A DNA stretch of 64,000 nucleotides from Candidatus Aminicenantes bacterium JdFR-78 (GCA_002010665.1 MTON01000013.1:50880-114879); one strand, 5' to 3'. Shown: positions 8,158 through 16,988, counted from the stretch's first letter. Numbers and translations: made by a program. The notes: generated by a model from the letters alone, not told the origin.

Positions 8158-9387
8158 TTAATAATACTTATTTATTAGACGAACATTTTTCTCAATTTTT
8201 CTTATTAAGAACTTCTTTATTTTTTCTATAAATTCCTTAGGCCATGATCCATGATTGATGTGATAGTTCAACATTCTTCTATTTACTGTGGATACATCCT
8301 CATATTTTCCTTCTTTCATTAAAAGTTCTCTAAGTTTTTGCCATAAATCGGGATTTTCACTTTTAGCAGGAGTATAATATTCATCTTTTACCTCTATTTT
8401 TAACTGTTTATCAGGTCCATCAATAATTAAAATATTTTCTCTTTCTGCTAATTCTATTGCTGCTTCTTTTATCTTTTCTTGTTCCTTTTCAATTTCTTCA
8501 ATTCTTTTTTTCAATTGTATTTTTTCCTCTTCGAGTTCAGAATATTTTGCAACTAATTTTACTCCTGGATCATTACGATATTCATTAATGTCAAGCTTTT
8601 CCATTTCTTTTGGATGTCTCCAAAGCGGGCAGATATTCTGGTATTCACACCAGTCACATAAGGGAGACTTGTTAGGAGGAAATTCTTTGCAGGATTCAAT
8701 TTCCTGAATTTTTTCTATAACTGCTCCTTGAAGTTTATCTAATTCATCAAGCTCTCTGAATGAAACTATTTCTTTATTAAACATGAGATAATGCCAGATT
8801 AGTTTTGCTTTTTTTGCTTCAGGCCAGAGTTTTAAAATAGCTAAATGATAAAGTGCCATTTGCCAGTCTTTATCAGCTTCCTCTTGCGAGATTAAAAATC
8901 CTGATGTTTTATAATCATGGATTTCAAATATTTTTTCTTTGTCATTCCAATCGAGCCTATCTATAATTCCACTAAAGGGATATTCAATATCACCATATCT
9001 TATCCAGAAATTGATCCTTTGTTCTGTTCTAACCACCTTTGCCTGATTAAATGGTTTATACTCACGATAATAATCAATCAAACAATTCTTTCCTTTATTA
9101 AAATAATCTTCAGGTGAGAATTCATCATTTACGATCTTTATTCCTGAATGATAATTTTTCTCCCATAATTGAGTATATTTATCAATCAACCATTCTTCGG
9201 ATCTTACTACTCCATGTCGAACAGAGTCATAAAGTTCCTTTAGAGCTTCATGAACCCTATTACCAAGAAAAGACTCAATAGTTTCCAGTTCACTCTCTTC
9301 TTCATCTATATATTTGTACTTATAGTAAAGCTTACATTGGTCAAAACTTTGGATTCGGCTTATTGAGAAGGGTCTCACTCTTTTCAT
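8158..9387 (-). CDS. PD-(D/E)XK nuclease with predicted Fe-S cluster (RecB/AddB-C/Cas4-like)
   Basis: A 409-residue stand-alone nuclease of the PDDEXK_1 type. RPFSISRIQSFDQC supplies the first Cys (Cys18); His45 lies in GNRVHEAL, Asp142 in GIIDRLDW, and the catalytic EIHDYKTSG carries Asp157/Lys159. A C-x2-C-x5-C cluster (Cys243, 246, 252 in CDWCEYQNIC) together with Cys18 makes the four-cysteine iron-sulfur staple known from AddB and Cas4. After the nuclease domain there is a coiled coil (about 280-330) and a basic C-terminal tail, not part of AddB or Cas4. No helicase, cas gene or repeat array is nearby. Likely a DNA repair or processing nuclease; exact role unknown. Confidence 0.85.
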   Translation of the reverse strand: MKRVRPFSISRIQSFDQCKLYYKYKYIDEEESELETIESFLGNRVHEALKELYDSVRHGVVRSEEWLIDKYTQLWEKNYHSGIKIVNDEFSPEDYFNKGKNCLIDYYREYKPFNQAKVVRTEQRINFWIRYGDIEYPFSGIIDRLDWNDKEKIFEIHDYKTSGFLISQEEADKDWQMALYHLAILKLWPEAKKAKLIWHYLMFNKEIVSFRELDELDKLQGAVIEKIQEIESCKEFPPNKSPLCDWCEYQNICPLWRHPKEMEKLDINEYRNDPGVKLVAKYSELEEEKIQLKKRIEEIEKEQEKIKEAAIELAERENILIIDGPDKQLKIEVKDEYYTPAKSENPDLWQKLRELLMKEGKYEDVSTVNRRMLNYHINHGSWPKEFIEKIKKFLIRKIEKNVRLINKYY

Positions 9388-9408
9388 CTCATTCCTCTAT
9401 TTTTAGAA

Positions 9409-9437
9409 ATGATAATTTTCTTTTCATAAACTGTCAA
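9409..9437 (-). promoter_or_regulatory. Promoter of the PD-(D/E)XK nuclease gene
   Basis: Minus strand TTGACA (9432-9437), 17 bp, TATCAT (9409-9414). A short leader follows with GAGG before the ATG at 9387. Confidence 0.7.
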
Positions 9438-9550
9438 GGATTAATCTTTTTTTTGAGAAGTTAATCCTGATTTTTAAAAGACTGCTTGAATAAATGAATT
9501 TAGGATTTTATTGATACTTCAAATATAATATGATATCTCTATAAGGTAAA

Positions 9551-10543
9551 ATGAAAATCAAATTACTTAAATATCTTGTCTGCCCTGAATGTAAAAGTCA
9601 TTTTGAAATTACTGTGCAGAAAAGAGAGGGTGAGGAAGTGATGGAGGGGGAATTATTATGCAATAGTTGCGATAAAACCTTTCCAATAAGAAGAGGTATT
9701 CCGAGAATATTAATGGGTCAGGATTATCACTTAAAAAAAGAAACACAGAAAAATTTTGCTTTTTCCTGGAAAAAATTTTCAAGTATTTATGAAGATGAAA
9801 GGGATTTTCTCGATTGGATATATCCAAAAAACAAAGAGTTCTTTAAAAATAAAATTGTATTGGACGCAGGCTGTGGAACAGGCAAACACGCTTCATTTGC
9901 TTCCCAATTTGGAGCAAAAGAAGTGATTGCATTTGATTTAAGTGATTCTGTAGAAGTTGCTTTTGATATAAATCGTCAATTGGATAATGTTCACATAATT
10001 CAGACAGATATATATTATTTGCCCTTTAAAGAAGACTTTGACTATGTTTATTGTATAGGCGTTCTCCAACATCTTCCAGATCCTGAGAAGGGTTTTTATA
10101 ATTTGTCCAAATTATTAAGAAAGAAAGGTTGGATATCAATATGGGTTTATGGATATGAGGGAACAACTTTTGTTAGAAAATTTATAGATCCGATTAGAAA
10201 GCATTTGACATCCAAAATGCCTCCCTCATTAGTGTTAGCTTTAAGTTTTTTTCCTGCCACTATTTTTTACTTACTAGCAAAGGGATTATATAAACCGCTT
10301 TCAAAGTTTAAACCCACTACAAAAATTTTGAAATTCATGCCAATGAGTTCTTATATTGTTTACATTTCTCAATTCAATTTTCTTCATATTTTTAATTCTG
10401 TTTTTGATCAATTAATTGCACCCATAACAAAATATTTCTGTAAAGAGGATATCGAGGAATGGTTTAAGAAAGCAAATTTAAAAAACATTAAAATTTCCAA
10501 TCGTAATAATATGAGTTGGAGAGCTACTGGGCAAAATTTTTAA
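9551..10543 (+). CDS. Class I SAM methyltransferase with Trm112-like zinc ribbon
   Basis: 330 residues. N-terminal zinc ribbon of Trm112 type: LVCPECKSHF near the start and LLCNSCDKTFPIRRGIPRIL about 30 residues later. A class I methyltransferase core follows with motif I VLDAGCGTGKH, an acidic strand-end D in VIAFDLSDSV and motif IV YCIGVLQHLPDP, as in Methyltransf_11 proteins. The C-terminal third includes hydrophobic stretches (about 225-250) suggesting membrane contact. Proteins of this layout are often in sugar or lipid modification clusters; the substrate cannot be assigned. An AAGG ribosome site precedes the ATG. It stands alone between divergent and downstream genes. Confidence 0.85.
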   Translation: MKIKLLKYLVCPECKSHFEITVQKREGEEVMEGELLCNSCDKTFPIRRGIPRILMGQDYHLKKETQKNFAFSWKKFSSIYEDERDFLDWIYPKNKEFFKNKIVLDAGCGTGKHASFASQFGAKEVIAFDLSDSVEVAFDINRQLDNVHIIQTDIYYLPFKEDFDYVYCIGVLQHLPDPEKGFYNLSKLLRKKGWISIWVYGYEGTTFVRKFIDPIRKHLTSKMPPSLVLALSFFPATIFYLLAKGLYKPLSKFKPTTKILKFMPMSSYIVYISQFNFLHIFNSVFDQLIAPITKYFCKEDIEEWFKKANLKNIKISNRNNMSWRATGQNF

Positions 10544-10790
10544 AGCTTATTATATTAATATTCTAAAATCACCATAAATTCTAAAGGGATTTTTAGGTAT
10601 AGAATTATAAAACCAATAATTACTTTCTCTTTTATTTTATTAATGATTTTTCTCTTGCTTAAAATTTAATTGTCATAATATCCAATTGCCTTTAATTATT
10701 GACAATAGTTTATTGGTGTGTTAAAGCAGTTAAGAGCAAAATGTGCTTTATCCTTCCTTTTGAAAAATTAAAAAGAGTGAGGAGGACTGC

Positions 10791-12551
10791 ATGAATTTAA
10801 GAAAGTTTTGTTGTGTAAGTGTTATTTTAATTTTAGGAATTGCTCTTACATCTTCATTAGTTTTTGCATCGCATAAATGTAAGAGTTGCGATTCAGAAGA
10901 TTGGATTCCTCAAAGAAAGGGTTGCACAGTGATTATAGTTGGAAAGGATGCTTCAGTAGATGGTTCAGTTATGACTACTCATACATGTGATTGTGGAGTA
11001 TGTGACTGGACATGGAGATATGTTCCTCCTGCAGACCATAAGCCAGGTGAAATGAGAAAGATATATCATATAGATCAATTCGGTTCTTGGCCTCCTGAAA
11101 AAGGATTGAAATGGGATGTATATACAAAAAATTTTACTGGACTTGAAATTCCTCAGGTTCCCCACACTTATGGTTATATACATGGAATGTTCGGGTATAT
11201 GAATGACCAACAACTTGCAATTGGTGAGTCAACTATTGGATGTAGGAAAGAAATGGAAAACAGGACTCCAACCCCTAAATTCGATATAACAATGCTGACA
11301 ATTCTTGCAATGGAAAGATGTAAAACAGTAAGGGAAGCAATAAAACTCATGGGCTCTCTCGCTGAGAAATATGGATATGGCTATACAGATACAGGAGAGA
11401 TGCTTGCAGTGGCAGATCCAAATGAAGTTTGGATTTTTGAAATAATGCCTGTCGGACCATTATGGACTCCTGAAAGTGGAAAACCAGGAGCTATCTGGTG
11501 TGCACAGAGAGTTCCAGATGATCATGTGAGTGTCTGTCCGAATGAATCCAGAATAGGTGAGATAGATTTAAATAACCCCGACTATTTTATGGCATCATCA
11601 AATGTAATTTCATATGCAATTGAGCATGGTTATTGGGATCCAAAGAGTGGTGAACCATTTAACTGGAAAAAGGCATATTCGCCAAAAGAAGGCAGTGCAT
11701 TAAGCACAAATGGAGCAAGAGGGAGGCTTTGGAGATTTTTTAGTCTTGTTGCTCCCTCCAAAAAGTTTAGTCCTGACACGCCCAATATGGAACTTCCATT
11801 CTCTGTTAAGCCGGATAAGAAATTATCAGTTAAAGATGTTATGGCTTTAACTCGCGATAAATATCAGGGAACTCCCTTTGATCCAGCAAGGGGCTTACAA
11901 GGAGGACCTTTTGCTAATCCAAACTTTTTACCATATGGATTTGAACTTAATGGAAAAAGATATAGACTTCCTCGACCAATAAGTGTAAATCGCGCAGAAT
12001 ATGTTACAATTACTCAGAGCAGAAATTGGCTTCCAAACCCAATAGGAGGGATTGTATGGATAGCTTTTGGTGCTCAAGATACCTCCTGCTATATGCCCTT
12101 TTATGCTGGAATTAAGAAAATTCCAGATTCTTTTAAATTTGGTGATCACTGGACCTTTGATAGAAAATCAGCTCGCTGGGCATTTGATTATGTGGACTTT
12201 CATACCCAGGTCCTCTATTCCTTAGCAATTCAAGATGTCAGAAAAGCTCAGGAAAAATGGGAAGGAATGGCATTGGAGTGGATTCCAATAATTGATAAAA
12301 TCGCACTTGAACTCTATAAAAAGGATCCTGAAAAGGCAAGAGATTTCCTAACAAATTTTTGTATAAATTTTGCAAATAATGTTATTAATGCGTGGTGGGA
12401 ACTTGGAGACCAATTGCTCGTTAAATACAATCATCTATGGATTTACGATGTAAAAACAAGAAAAAGAAAACCATTGAAATTTCCAGAATGGTATCTCAAA
12501 TTACTGATTGAATATAACAAATTGAAACCTGAGCCCGAAAAGAAAAAATAA
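10791..12551 (+). CDS. Exported C69-family dipeptidase (PepD-like)
   Basis: 586 residues: a signal peptide (residues 1-26, hydrophobic core then VFAS), then the N-terminal-nucleophile hydrolase domain of peptidase family C69. The nucleophile is most likely Cys45 in KGCTVIIVGKDASVDG, which would be exposed by self-processing; DGSVMTTHTCDCG and later AVADPNEVWIFEIM, IGEIDL and the Trp-rich C-terminal part fit the family. It would cleave dipeptides in the periplasm or outside. Extra cysteines (Cys30, 33) precede the nucleophile. A GAGGAGG site lies 7 nt upstream. The 247 bp before it hold a weak TTGACA-like box near 10699 but nothing else recognisable. It heads a cluster of peptide-related export and transport genes. 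Confidence 0.88.
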   Translation: MNLRKFCCVSVILILGIALTSSLVFASHKCKSCDSEDWIPQRKGCTVIIVGKDASVDGSVMTTHTCDCGVCDWTWRYVPPADHKPGEMRKIYHIDQFGSWPPEKGLKWDVYTKNFTGLEIPQVPHTYGYIHGMFGYMNDQQLAIGESTIGCRKEMENRTPTPKFDITMLTILAMERCKTVREAIKLMGSLAEKYGYGYTDTGEMLAVADPNEVWIFEIMPVGPLWTPESGKPGAIWCAQRVPDDHVSVCPNESRIGEIDLNNPDYFMASSNVISYAIEHGYWDPKSGEPFNWKKAYSPKEGSALSTNGARGRLWRFFSLVAPSKKFSPDTPNMELPFSVKPDKKLSVKDVMALTRDKYQGTPFDPARGLQGGPFANPNFLPYGFELNGKRYRLPRPISVNRAEYVTITQSRNWLPNPIGGIVWIAFGAQDTSCYMPFYAGIKKIPDSFKFGDHWTFDRKSARWAFDYVDFHTQVLYSLAIQDVRKAQEKWEGMALEWIPIIDKIALELYKKDPEKARDFLTNFCINFANNVINAWWELGDQLLVKYNHLWIYDVKTRKRKPLKFPEWYLKLLIEYNKLKPEPEKKK

Positions 12552-12594
12552 ATATTTTTAAATTTTAAATGTTTCTTATAAAAGGAGAATCAAA

Positions 12595-13260
12595 ATGAAA
12601 AGACTGAGTAAAGTAGGATTTTTTGGTTTTTTTCTTACTTTGTTATTTTTCGGTTTAATTGTATTGAATTCTGAAGAAATTCCTAAAGCTCAATTACCTG
12701 TTATTACAACATCTGCTGGACAGAGTCCTGATGTAACAACAGTTAATATAATATGTGAAGAAGCAGGTGTAATGTACGACTATTGTGATGTTGTAACTCC
12801 TGAAATGTTAAAAGATGGAGTTGGATTAGGTGACAGAAAATCAGCTCCGGGTTTTCATGTAGAAGTGCATACAGATTTAAATAAATTTCCAAAAGGAACT
12901 CCATATAAAACTATAATTATTGCGATTGGTGCAAGTTTGAAGGGAATGGGAGCTTCTGGCCTTACTGTTGAGACAGAGTTAGAGCGTCTAAAAAAAGTCA
13001 TTAATTATTGCAAAAAGAATGGAATTTTTATAATAGGAGTTCATATTGGAGGAAGTTCAAAAAGAGGAGCACCTGGAAGTGATAATGAAAGAATGATTGA
13101 TGCTGTTGCTCCTTATGCTGATTATTTAATTGTAACCACAGATAGTAATAAGGATGGAAGATTTACTGAAATAGCAAAAGAAAAAGGGATTCCTCTGACA
13201 GAAGTCAAGTACGCATTAGAAGTAGTGGATATTTTCAAAAAGGTTTTCGGAACTAAATAA
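12595..13260 (+). CDS. Exported DUF6305-like protein
   Basis: 221 residues with a signal peptide or N-terminal anchor (first 25 residues). The mature part begins LPVITTSAGQSPDVTTVNIICEEAG and contains KTIIIAIGASLKGMGASG and IGVHIGGSSKRGAPGSDNE, an alternating beta/alpha protein. By memory this matches the DUF6305 family, of unknown function; this assignment was not checked by search. It lies 43 bp after the C69 dipeptidase and 46 bp before a DctM-like permease, each with its own ribosome site (AAAGGAG here). The position suggests a periplasmic partner of the permease, possibly a substrate-binding component replacing DctP, but that is inference. Confidence 0.75.
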   Translation: MKRLSKVGFFGFFLTLLFFGLIVLNSEEIPKAQLPVITTSAGQSPDVTTVNIICEEAGVMYDYCDVVTPEMLKDGVGLGDRKSAPGFHVEVHTDLNKFPKGTPYKTIIIAIGASLKGMGASGLTVETELERLKKVINYCKKNGIFIIGVHIGGSSKRGAPGSDNERMIDAVAPYADYLIVTTDSNKDGRFTEIAKEKGIPLTEVKYALEVVDIFKKVFGTK

Positions 13261-13306
13261 TTTCAGAAACATCTTTGTAAATATCAGGATAATCGGAGGC
13301 TAAATT

Positions 13307-14620
13307 ATGTATTTTAAAATCGGGATTATTCTGGCTGTTATGGTGATTGCTTATGCTCTGGCAAAATGGAGAAGGTTGTCTGTTGAATTAAGTATTTTTA
13401 CTTCAGCTATAGCAGGAGGTCTTGTTGGAGCAATATTTGGAAATCCACCATTTAATCAACTTGCTCGTCATCTTGTAGAAGGCTCTTTTACCTATCTTGA
13501 TGTAATTCTTATATTTTCAACTGCTACAATTTTTATGGCAATAGTTTCTGAATCAGGAAGTGTAAATTATGTTGTAAGAATTATTATTAAATATTTTTAT
13601 AATAAACGCATTATTGCTCTTTTGCTTTTAATGATAATAATCCTTATTCCAGGGGCTCTAACCGGTGCTGGTAGTGTATCTTTGCTTGTTGTGGGAGCAC
13701 CAGTTGCACTTGCTTTAAATTATCTTGGAATTCCTAAAAGAAAGGTGGCAGCTATTTTATTTATTGTAGCTGGACTCAGTGCTGCAGCACCTCCAGTAAA
13801 TATATGGGCTATGATTTTATGTGCAGGAACAGCAATTCCATATGTTGGTTTTGAGCTTCCCTTAGGAATTCCAGTTCTTCTTCTTGGGTCTTTTACAGTT
13901 TTACTCCTTGGATGGAAAAAAGAAGGAAAAATGACTCTGAAAGAGGCATTGAAGGAAATACCTGAAGTTCCTCCACGAATGAGATGGTGGAGAGTTCTTT
14001 TGCCTTTCCTTGTTTTCTTTGGACTTGTTGCAATGTATAGAATCTGGCCTTTTTCAACACCTATTTTAGGCTTGCCTTTGGAGTTTACAATATCTGCATT
14101 AATTGCTTTCCTTATCAGTCCTAAAAAAATTAATATTTTAATTCTGTCAAGAGATACAATTAAAAAACTTCTTCCTTTACTCGCCACAATGGTAGTAGTT
14201 GGTATGCTTCAGCAAATTATGACAGCTACAGGGGTTCGAGGTCTTCTTTCCTTTGCGGTTATTAGTACTCCTTTAATATTATTATTTATTTCTCTGGCAT
14301 TTATCATTCCTGTATCTGAAGGTATATTAACATATGGTGGAGCTGCAGTTATTGGTATTCCTCTTGTCTGGTATTTTGATTCAATTGGACTTCATGCCAC
14401 TGTTGTAATGGCTGGTCTCAGCCTTCTCTGGCCTCTTGGAGACGGTTTGCCTCCAACTGCTTTAATTGGAAGATTAAGTGTAATGGTGTCAGAATATAAG
14501 GAGTCATACTGGACATTTTTGAAAAGCACATGGATTCCATGGATTGTAATAACAATTGTTGGAATTTTAATGGTTGTTTTCAGTGCAAAATTATCTTTCT
14601 TAGTCCAGTGGAGTATGTAA
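13307..14620 (+). CDS. DctM-like/TRAP-type large permease
   Basis: 437 residues, about 11-12 membrane helices, with the ion-transporter fold of the TRAP large subunit (C4-dicarboxylate/GntP-like superfamily). Visible: LTGAGSVSLLVVGAPVAL and AGLSAAAPPVNIWAM, two Gly/Pro-rich re-entrant segments, repeated as SEGILTYGGAAVIGIPL and WPLGDGLPPTALIG in the second half. No DctQ (four-helix small subunit) or classical DctP binding protein lies next to it; instead a DUF6305-like exported protein precedes it and a 51-residue membrane peptide follows. Substrate unknown; the peptidase neighbours suggest a peptide- or amino-acid-derived acid. Confidence 0.8.
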   Translation: MYFKIGIILAVMVIAYALAKWRRLSVELSIFTSAIAGGLVGAIFGNPPFNQLARHLVEGSFTYLDVILIFSTATIFMAIVSESGSVNYVVRIIIKYFYNKRIIALLLLMIIILIPGALTGAGSVSLLVVGAPVALALNYLGIPKRKVAAILFIVAGLSAAAPPVNIWAMILCAGTAIPYVGFELPLGIPVLLLGSFTVLLLGWKKEGKMTLKEALKEIPEVPPRMRWWRVLLPFLVFFGLVAMYRIWPFSTPILGLPLEFTISALIAFLISPKKINILILSRDTIKKLLPLLATMVVVGMLQQIMTATGVRGLLSFAVISTPLILLFISLAFIIPVSEGILTYGGAAVIGIPLVWYFDSIGLHATVVMAGLSLLWPLGDGLPPTALIGRLSVMVSEYKESYWTFLKSTWIPWIVITIVGILMVVFSAKLSFLVQWSM

Positions 14621-14721
14621 AAAATGATAAATCTAAAATCCATAATTTCTAATAACCGATTTCCGATTTTTAAATTTCCAATTTTTCGCTTTAAGTTTTT
14701 GGTTTTAATCGGGGGTGTATT

Positions 14722-14877
14722 ATGTCAATAATAATGATTATTTATTACATTATTTGTTTTTACATAATCTGCATGTTAATCTGGAATTTCATTAGAGAAA
14801 AGAAGAGTATAAATGATATGATTCTTTATTTATTTGTTCTCATTCCCCTCCTGCTGAGAATTTTACGAGTAAAATAA
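14722..14877 (+). CDS. Small two-helix membrane protein, 51 aa
   Basis: A short frame starting at ATG with GGGGGTG about 8 nt upstream, encoding MSIIMIIYYIICFYIICM, then a charged REKKSIND turn, a second hydrophobic segment (MILYLFVLIPLLLRILRVK) and stop. It forms a classical helical hairpin with positive-inside ends. It sits between the DctM-like permease (101 bp after) and the M14 amidohydrolase (15 bp before), on the same strand, and the ribosome site of the next gene begins right after its stop. It could be a reduced small subunit for the permease. No family recognised; coding status rests on position, ribosome site and hydrophobic pattern. Confidence 0.6.
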   Translation: MSIIMIIYYIICFYIICMLIWNFIREKKSINDMILYLFVLIPLLLRILRVK

Positions 14878-14892
14878 ATTAAGGAGATGAAA

Positions 14893-16056
14893 ATGTCTCA
14901 TGAATGGAAAATTAAATCGATAATAATTATTCTTATAATTTTTATTATGATAGCTGGAGGAATTCCTCTTTATAAACATAGACATTTTAATATAACAATA
15001 GTTGCTGGACCAGGAGTCACAAAAGTTGTTAAGTTAAGCGAATACTGTAAAAGTTTAAAAGGAACCATGGCAGATACAAATGTTTTTATCCTGGAAGGGA
15101 AAAAAGAAGGTGGAAAGGCGCTTATAATGGCGAATACTCACTCAAATGAACCTGCTTCATTGCTTACAGCATTAATATTCGTGGAAAATGCAATAGTAGA
15201 AAAAGGAACACTCATAATAATACCTCAATTTAATAACAGCGGGGGAAGGAATACAAGACCAGGAGATGGATATCCATTATATTTTGAAATTCAAACTGAT
15301 TGGGGTAAGAAGAAATTTCGCATGGGAAATAGGGAAGCCTCTCCTCTTGATCAATGGCCTGATCCTGATGTTTACATCCATTATCCTGACAGGCAGTTGC
15401 TTTCATTTATTGACATAAGAAATACAAACAGGACATGGCCTGGAAGACCAGATGGTCCTTTAATGGAACGAGTCTGTTATGCAGCAATGGAGATTATGAG
15501 AAGCGAGAAGGTGGATATTGCAATTGATCTTCATGGAGCTGAGACAATGTTTCCTGTTACAAACTGTATTGTTGCACCCGAGAAATCCATGAGAATTGCA
15601 ACTTTGACATCACTGACTGTAAAAGCTATGGAGGGATTTGAAAATCATGTTGAACCTTCTCCAGAGGGTTTCCGCGGTCTTTCTCATAGAGAAATTGGTG
15701 ATTATTCAGATACAATGCCTTTTCTCTTAGAGGCACCTGTTCCTTTTCTTGACCAGCCAACAGGTCCAAAAACAATGGATTTACTTTTAAATGGTAAAGA
15801 TCCTTTCTTGCTCAGCCTTTCAAAACAGGGAAAATTATTTGTTCCTTATGATGAAACTGGTTGGCCAATGAGAAAACGTGTTGGACAGCATTGTTCTGTT
15901 ATTTTGGAACTCTTCCGCCAGTTTTCGCGAAAATTTTCTGATAAAGCGATAATAGTGAGAAATGTCCCTCGTTATGCAGAAGTTGTTAAAAATGGTGTAG
16001 GTCATTATTATCATGATCCAAAAAAAGCCGATAAAAAGAGGATTTATTATAACTGA
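14893..16056 (+). CDS. Membrane-anchored M14/succinylglutamate-desuccinylase-like zinc amidohydrolase
   Basis: 387 residues. An N-terminal membrane segment (residues 7-24) anchors a zinc carboxypeptidase-fold domain of the AstE/AspA group. ANTHSNEPAS gives the zinc His and Glu (H-x2-E), FNNSGGRNTRPG the substrate-carboxylate Arg region, and IDLHGAE the third ligand His. It would remove an acyl or amino acid group from a small periplasmic substrate. The second ATG at 14893 is preferred because AAGGAG (14881-14886) directly touches the first ATG at 14887 but is well spaced for the second. Last gene of the C69-DUF6305-permease cluster, ending 1 bp before a convergent gene. Confidence 0.8.
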   Translation: MSHEWKIKSIIIILIIFIMIAGGIPLYKHRHFNITIVAGPGVTKVVKLSEYCKSLKGTMADTNVFILEGKKEGGKALIMANTHSNEPASLLTALIFVENAIVEKGTLIIIPQFNNSGGRNTRPGDGYPLYFEIQTDWGKKKFRMGNREASPLDQWPDPDVYIHYPDRQLLSFIDIRNTNRTWPGRPDGPLMERVCYAAMEIMRSEKVDIAIDLHGAETMFPVTNCIVAPEKSMRIATLTSLTVKAMEGFENHVEPSPEGFRGLSHREIGDYSDTMPFLLEAPVPFLDQPTGPKTMDLLLNGKDPFLLSLSKQGKLFVPYDETGWPMRKRVGQHCSVILELFRQFSRKFSDKAIIVRNVPRYAEVVKNGVGHYYHDPKKADKKRIYYN

Positions 16057-16057
16057 A

Positions 16058-16336
16058 TTATTTCAAAATAACCGCTATCCAGAAACTTCCTGATGGAAAT
16101 TCTGATGATTTTATAAATTTCACTCCAATGCCAATTTTTTGGATTGAAGGATTCATAATTTGGGAACGGATTCTGGGGGAGAGAATATTTGGTGCTGGAG
16201 TATAATAGAAAAAGATTCGGTTTATTTCTCTCCCAGGTATAGGGAAAATTATACCTCTTCCTTTCTTCATATAAACATTTATTAAATTTCTATATGCTTC
16301 CATAGATAATGCTTTATTCAATTCAATAATATTCAT
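16058..16336 (-). CDS. CAP-domain-like C-terminal piece (possible broken second domain)
   Basis: A 92-residue frame whose ATG overlaps the stop of the upstream CAP gene by 4 bp. Its end, IGIGVKFIKSSEFPSGSFWIAVILK apart from the middle, mirrors the IGIGVFEKKGYYITQDF end of the CAP domain next door, so it looks like the C-terminal half of a second, degenerate CAP domain. The last 40 residues of the upstream protein (IIIKLINQTRKEKSLPKISF) resemble the start of a CAP domain. Either a two-domain gene was split by a frameshift, or two coupled frames are both translated. No other family recognised. Whether it is translated as a separate protein is uncertain. Confidence 0.5.
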   Translation of the reverse strand: MNIIELNKALSMEAYRNLINVYMKKGRGIIFPIPGREINRIFFYYTPAPNILSPRIRSQIMNPSIQKIGIGVKFIKSSEFPSGSFWIAVILK

Positions 16337-16947
16337 GCCTTTCTTTCTGAAATCAAATCAGCAAATTCATTTACTCCTTTTAAAAATGAAATCTTTGGAA
16401 GGGATTTTTCTTTTCTTGTTTGATTTATTAATTTAATAATAATTTTTCTTGCCTCTTCTTTTGTTTTTGGTTTTAAAGATTGAATGAAATCTTGAGTAAT
16501 ATAATATCCTTTTTTCTCGAAAACTCCAATTCCTATCATGTCAAAATTTCTATTCAGTATATTTTCTCTATGTTGAGGACTGTTCATTAAAGTGTTATGA
16601 ATAATTTCTGGAACGAATGTTTCACTAAAAGCAATATTTTCCCCAGTTTTTATGAAATAGAGATCCTCTTTAACAAGATAATCAATAAAGGATTTGCCGT
16701 CAGAAAATAAATGAGAAAGTCTCCCTTGTTCAGCCATATCTTTGCTATGTTTATTTGCAATAATTCTAAGTTTCATAGAATACTCTAAGGGTCTTAGATT
16801 AATTTTTTCTCTTTCTTTATTAATAAGCTCAAAAAGAGATTTTTCAATTTCAGTTAAAGGAGGTTTTTTGAATTTAAGGAGTTTCTGCTGAAATAAAGGA
16901 TTCTTGATACAACAAATAACTGTTATCAGAATAAATATCTTCTTCAC
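16333..16947 (-). CDS. Exported CAP/SCP-domain protein (YkwD-like)
   Basis: 204 residues from the GTG at 16947, which gives a compact signal sequence (MKKIFILITVICC, possibly a lipobox). A CAP domain follows: LFELINKEREKINLRPLEYS, HSKDMAEQGRLSHLFSDG, GENIAFSET, NSPQHRENILNRNFDMIGIGV, all family landmarks of CAP/SCP/PR-1 secreted proteins. Function of bacterial members is poorly known. A longer frame reaches 17175 but would overlap the divergent M3 peptidase gene and its promoter and adds only unlikely hydrophobic sequence, so it is rejected. The protein continues past the domain into a sequence that resembles the start of a second CAP domain. Confidence 0.78.
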   Translation of the reverse strand: MKKIFILITVICCIKNPLFQQKLLKFKKPPLTEIEKSLFELINKEREKINLRPLEYSMKLRIIANKHSKDMAEQGRLSHLFSDGKSFIDYLVKEDLYFIKTGENIAFSETFVPEIIHNTLMNSPQHRENILNRNFDMIGIGVFEKKGYYITQDFIQSLKPKTKEEARKIIIKLINQTRKEKSLPKISFLKGVNEFADLISERKA

Positions 16948-16960
16948 TGTGATAAATATA

Positions 16961-16988
16961 TTGCTTTTAAAAACAAGAATAATATAAT
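16961..16988 (+). promoter_or_regulatory. Promoter of the M3 peptidase gene
   Basis: TTGCTT (16961-16966), 16 bp, TATAAT (16983-16988). The leader would be about 80 nt and ends in AAAGGAG before the ATG at 17075. Confidence 0.5.

Noticed and set aside
8158..9387. Cas4 interpretation of the Fe-S nuclease
   Set aside because: The protein is twice the usual Cas4 length, and there are no cas genes or repeat arrays in the window.
10723..10749. AAAGCA/TGCTTT inverted repeat ahead of the C69 dipeptidase gene
   Set aside because: Only 6-bp arms in AT-rich DNA with no regulator of known specificity; expected by chance.
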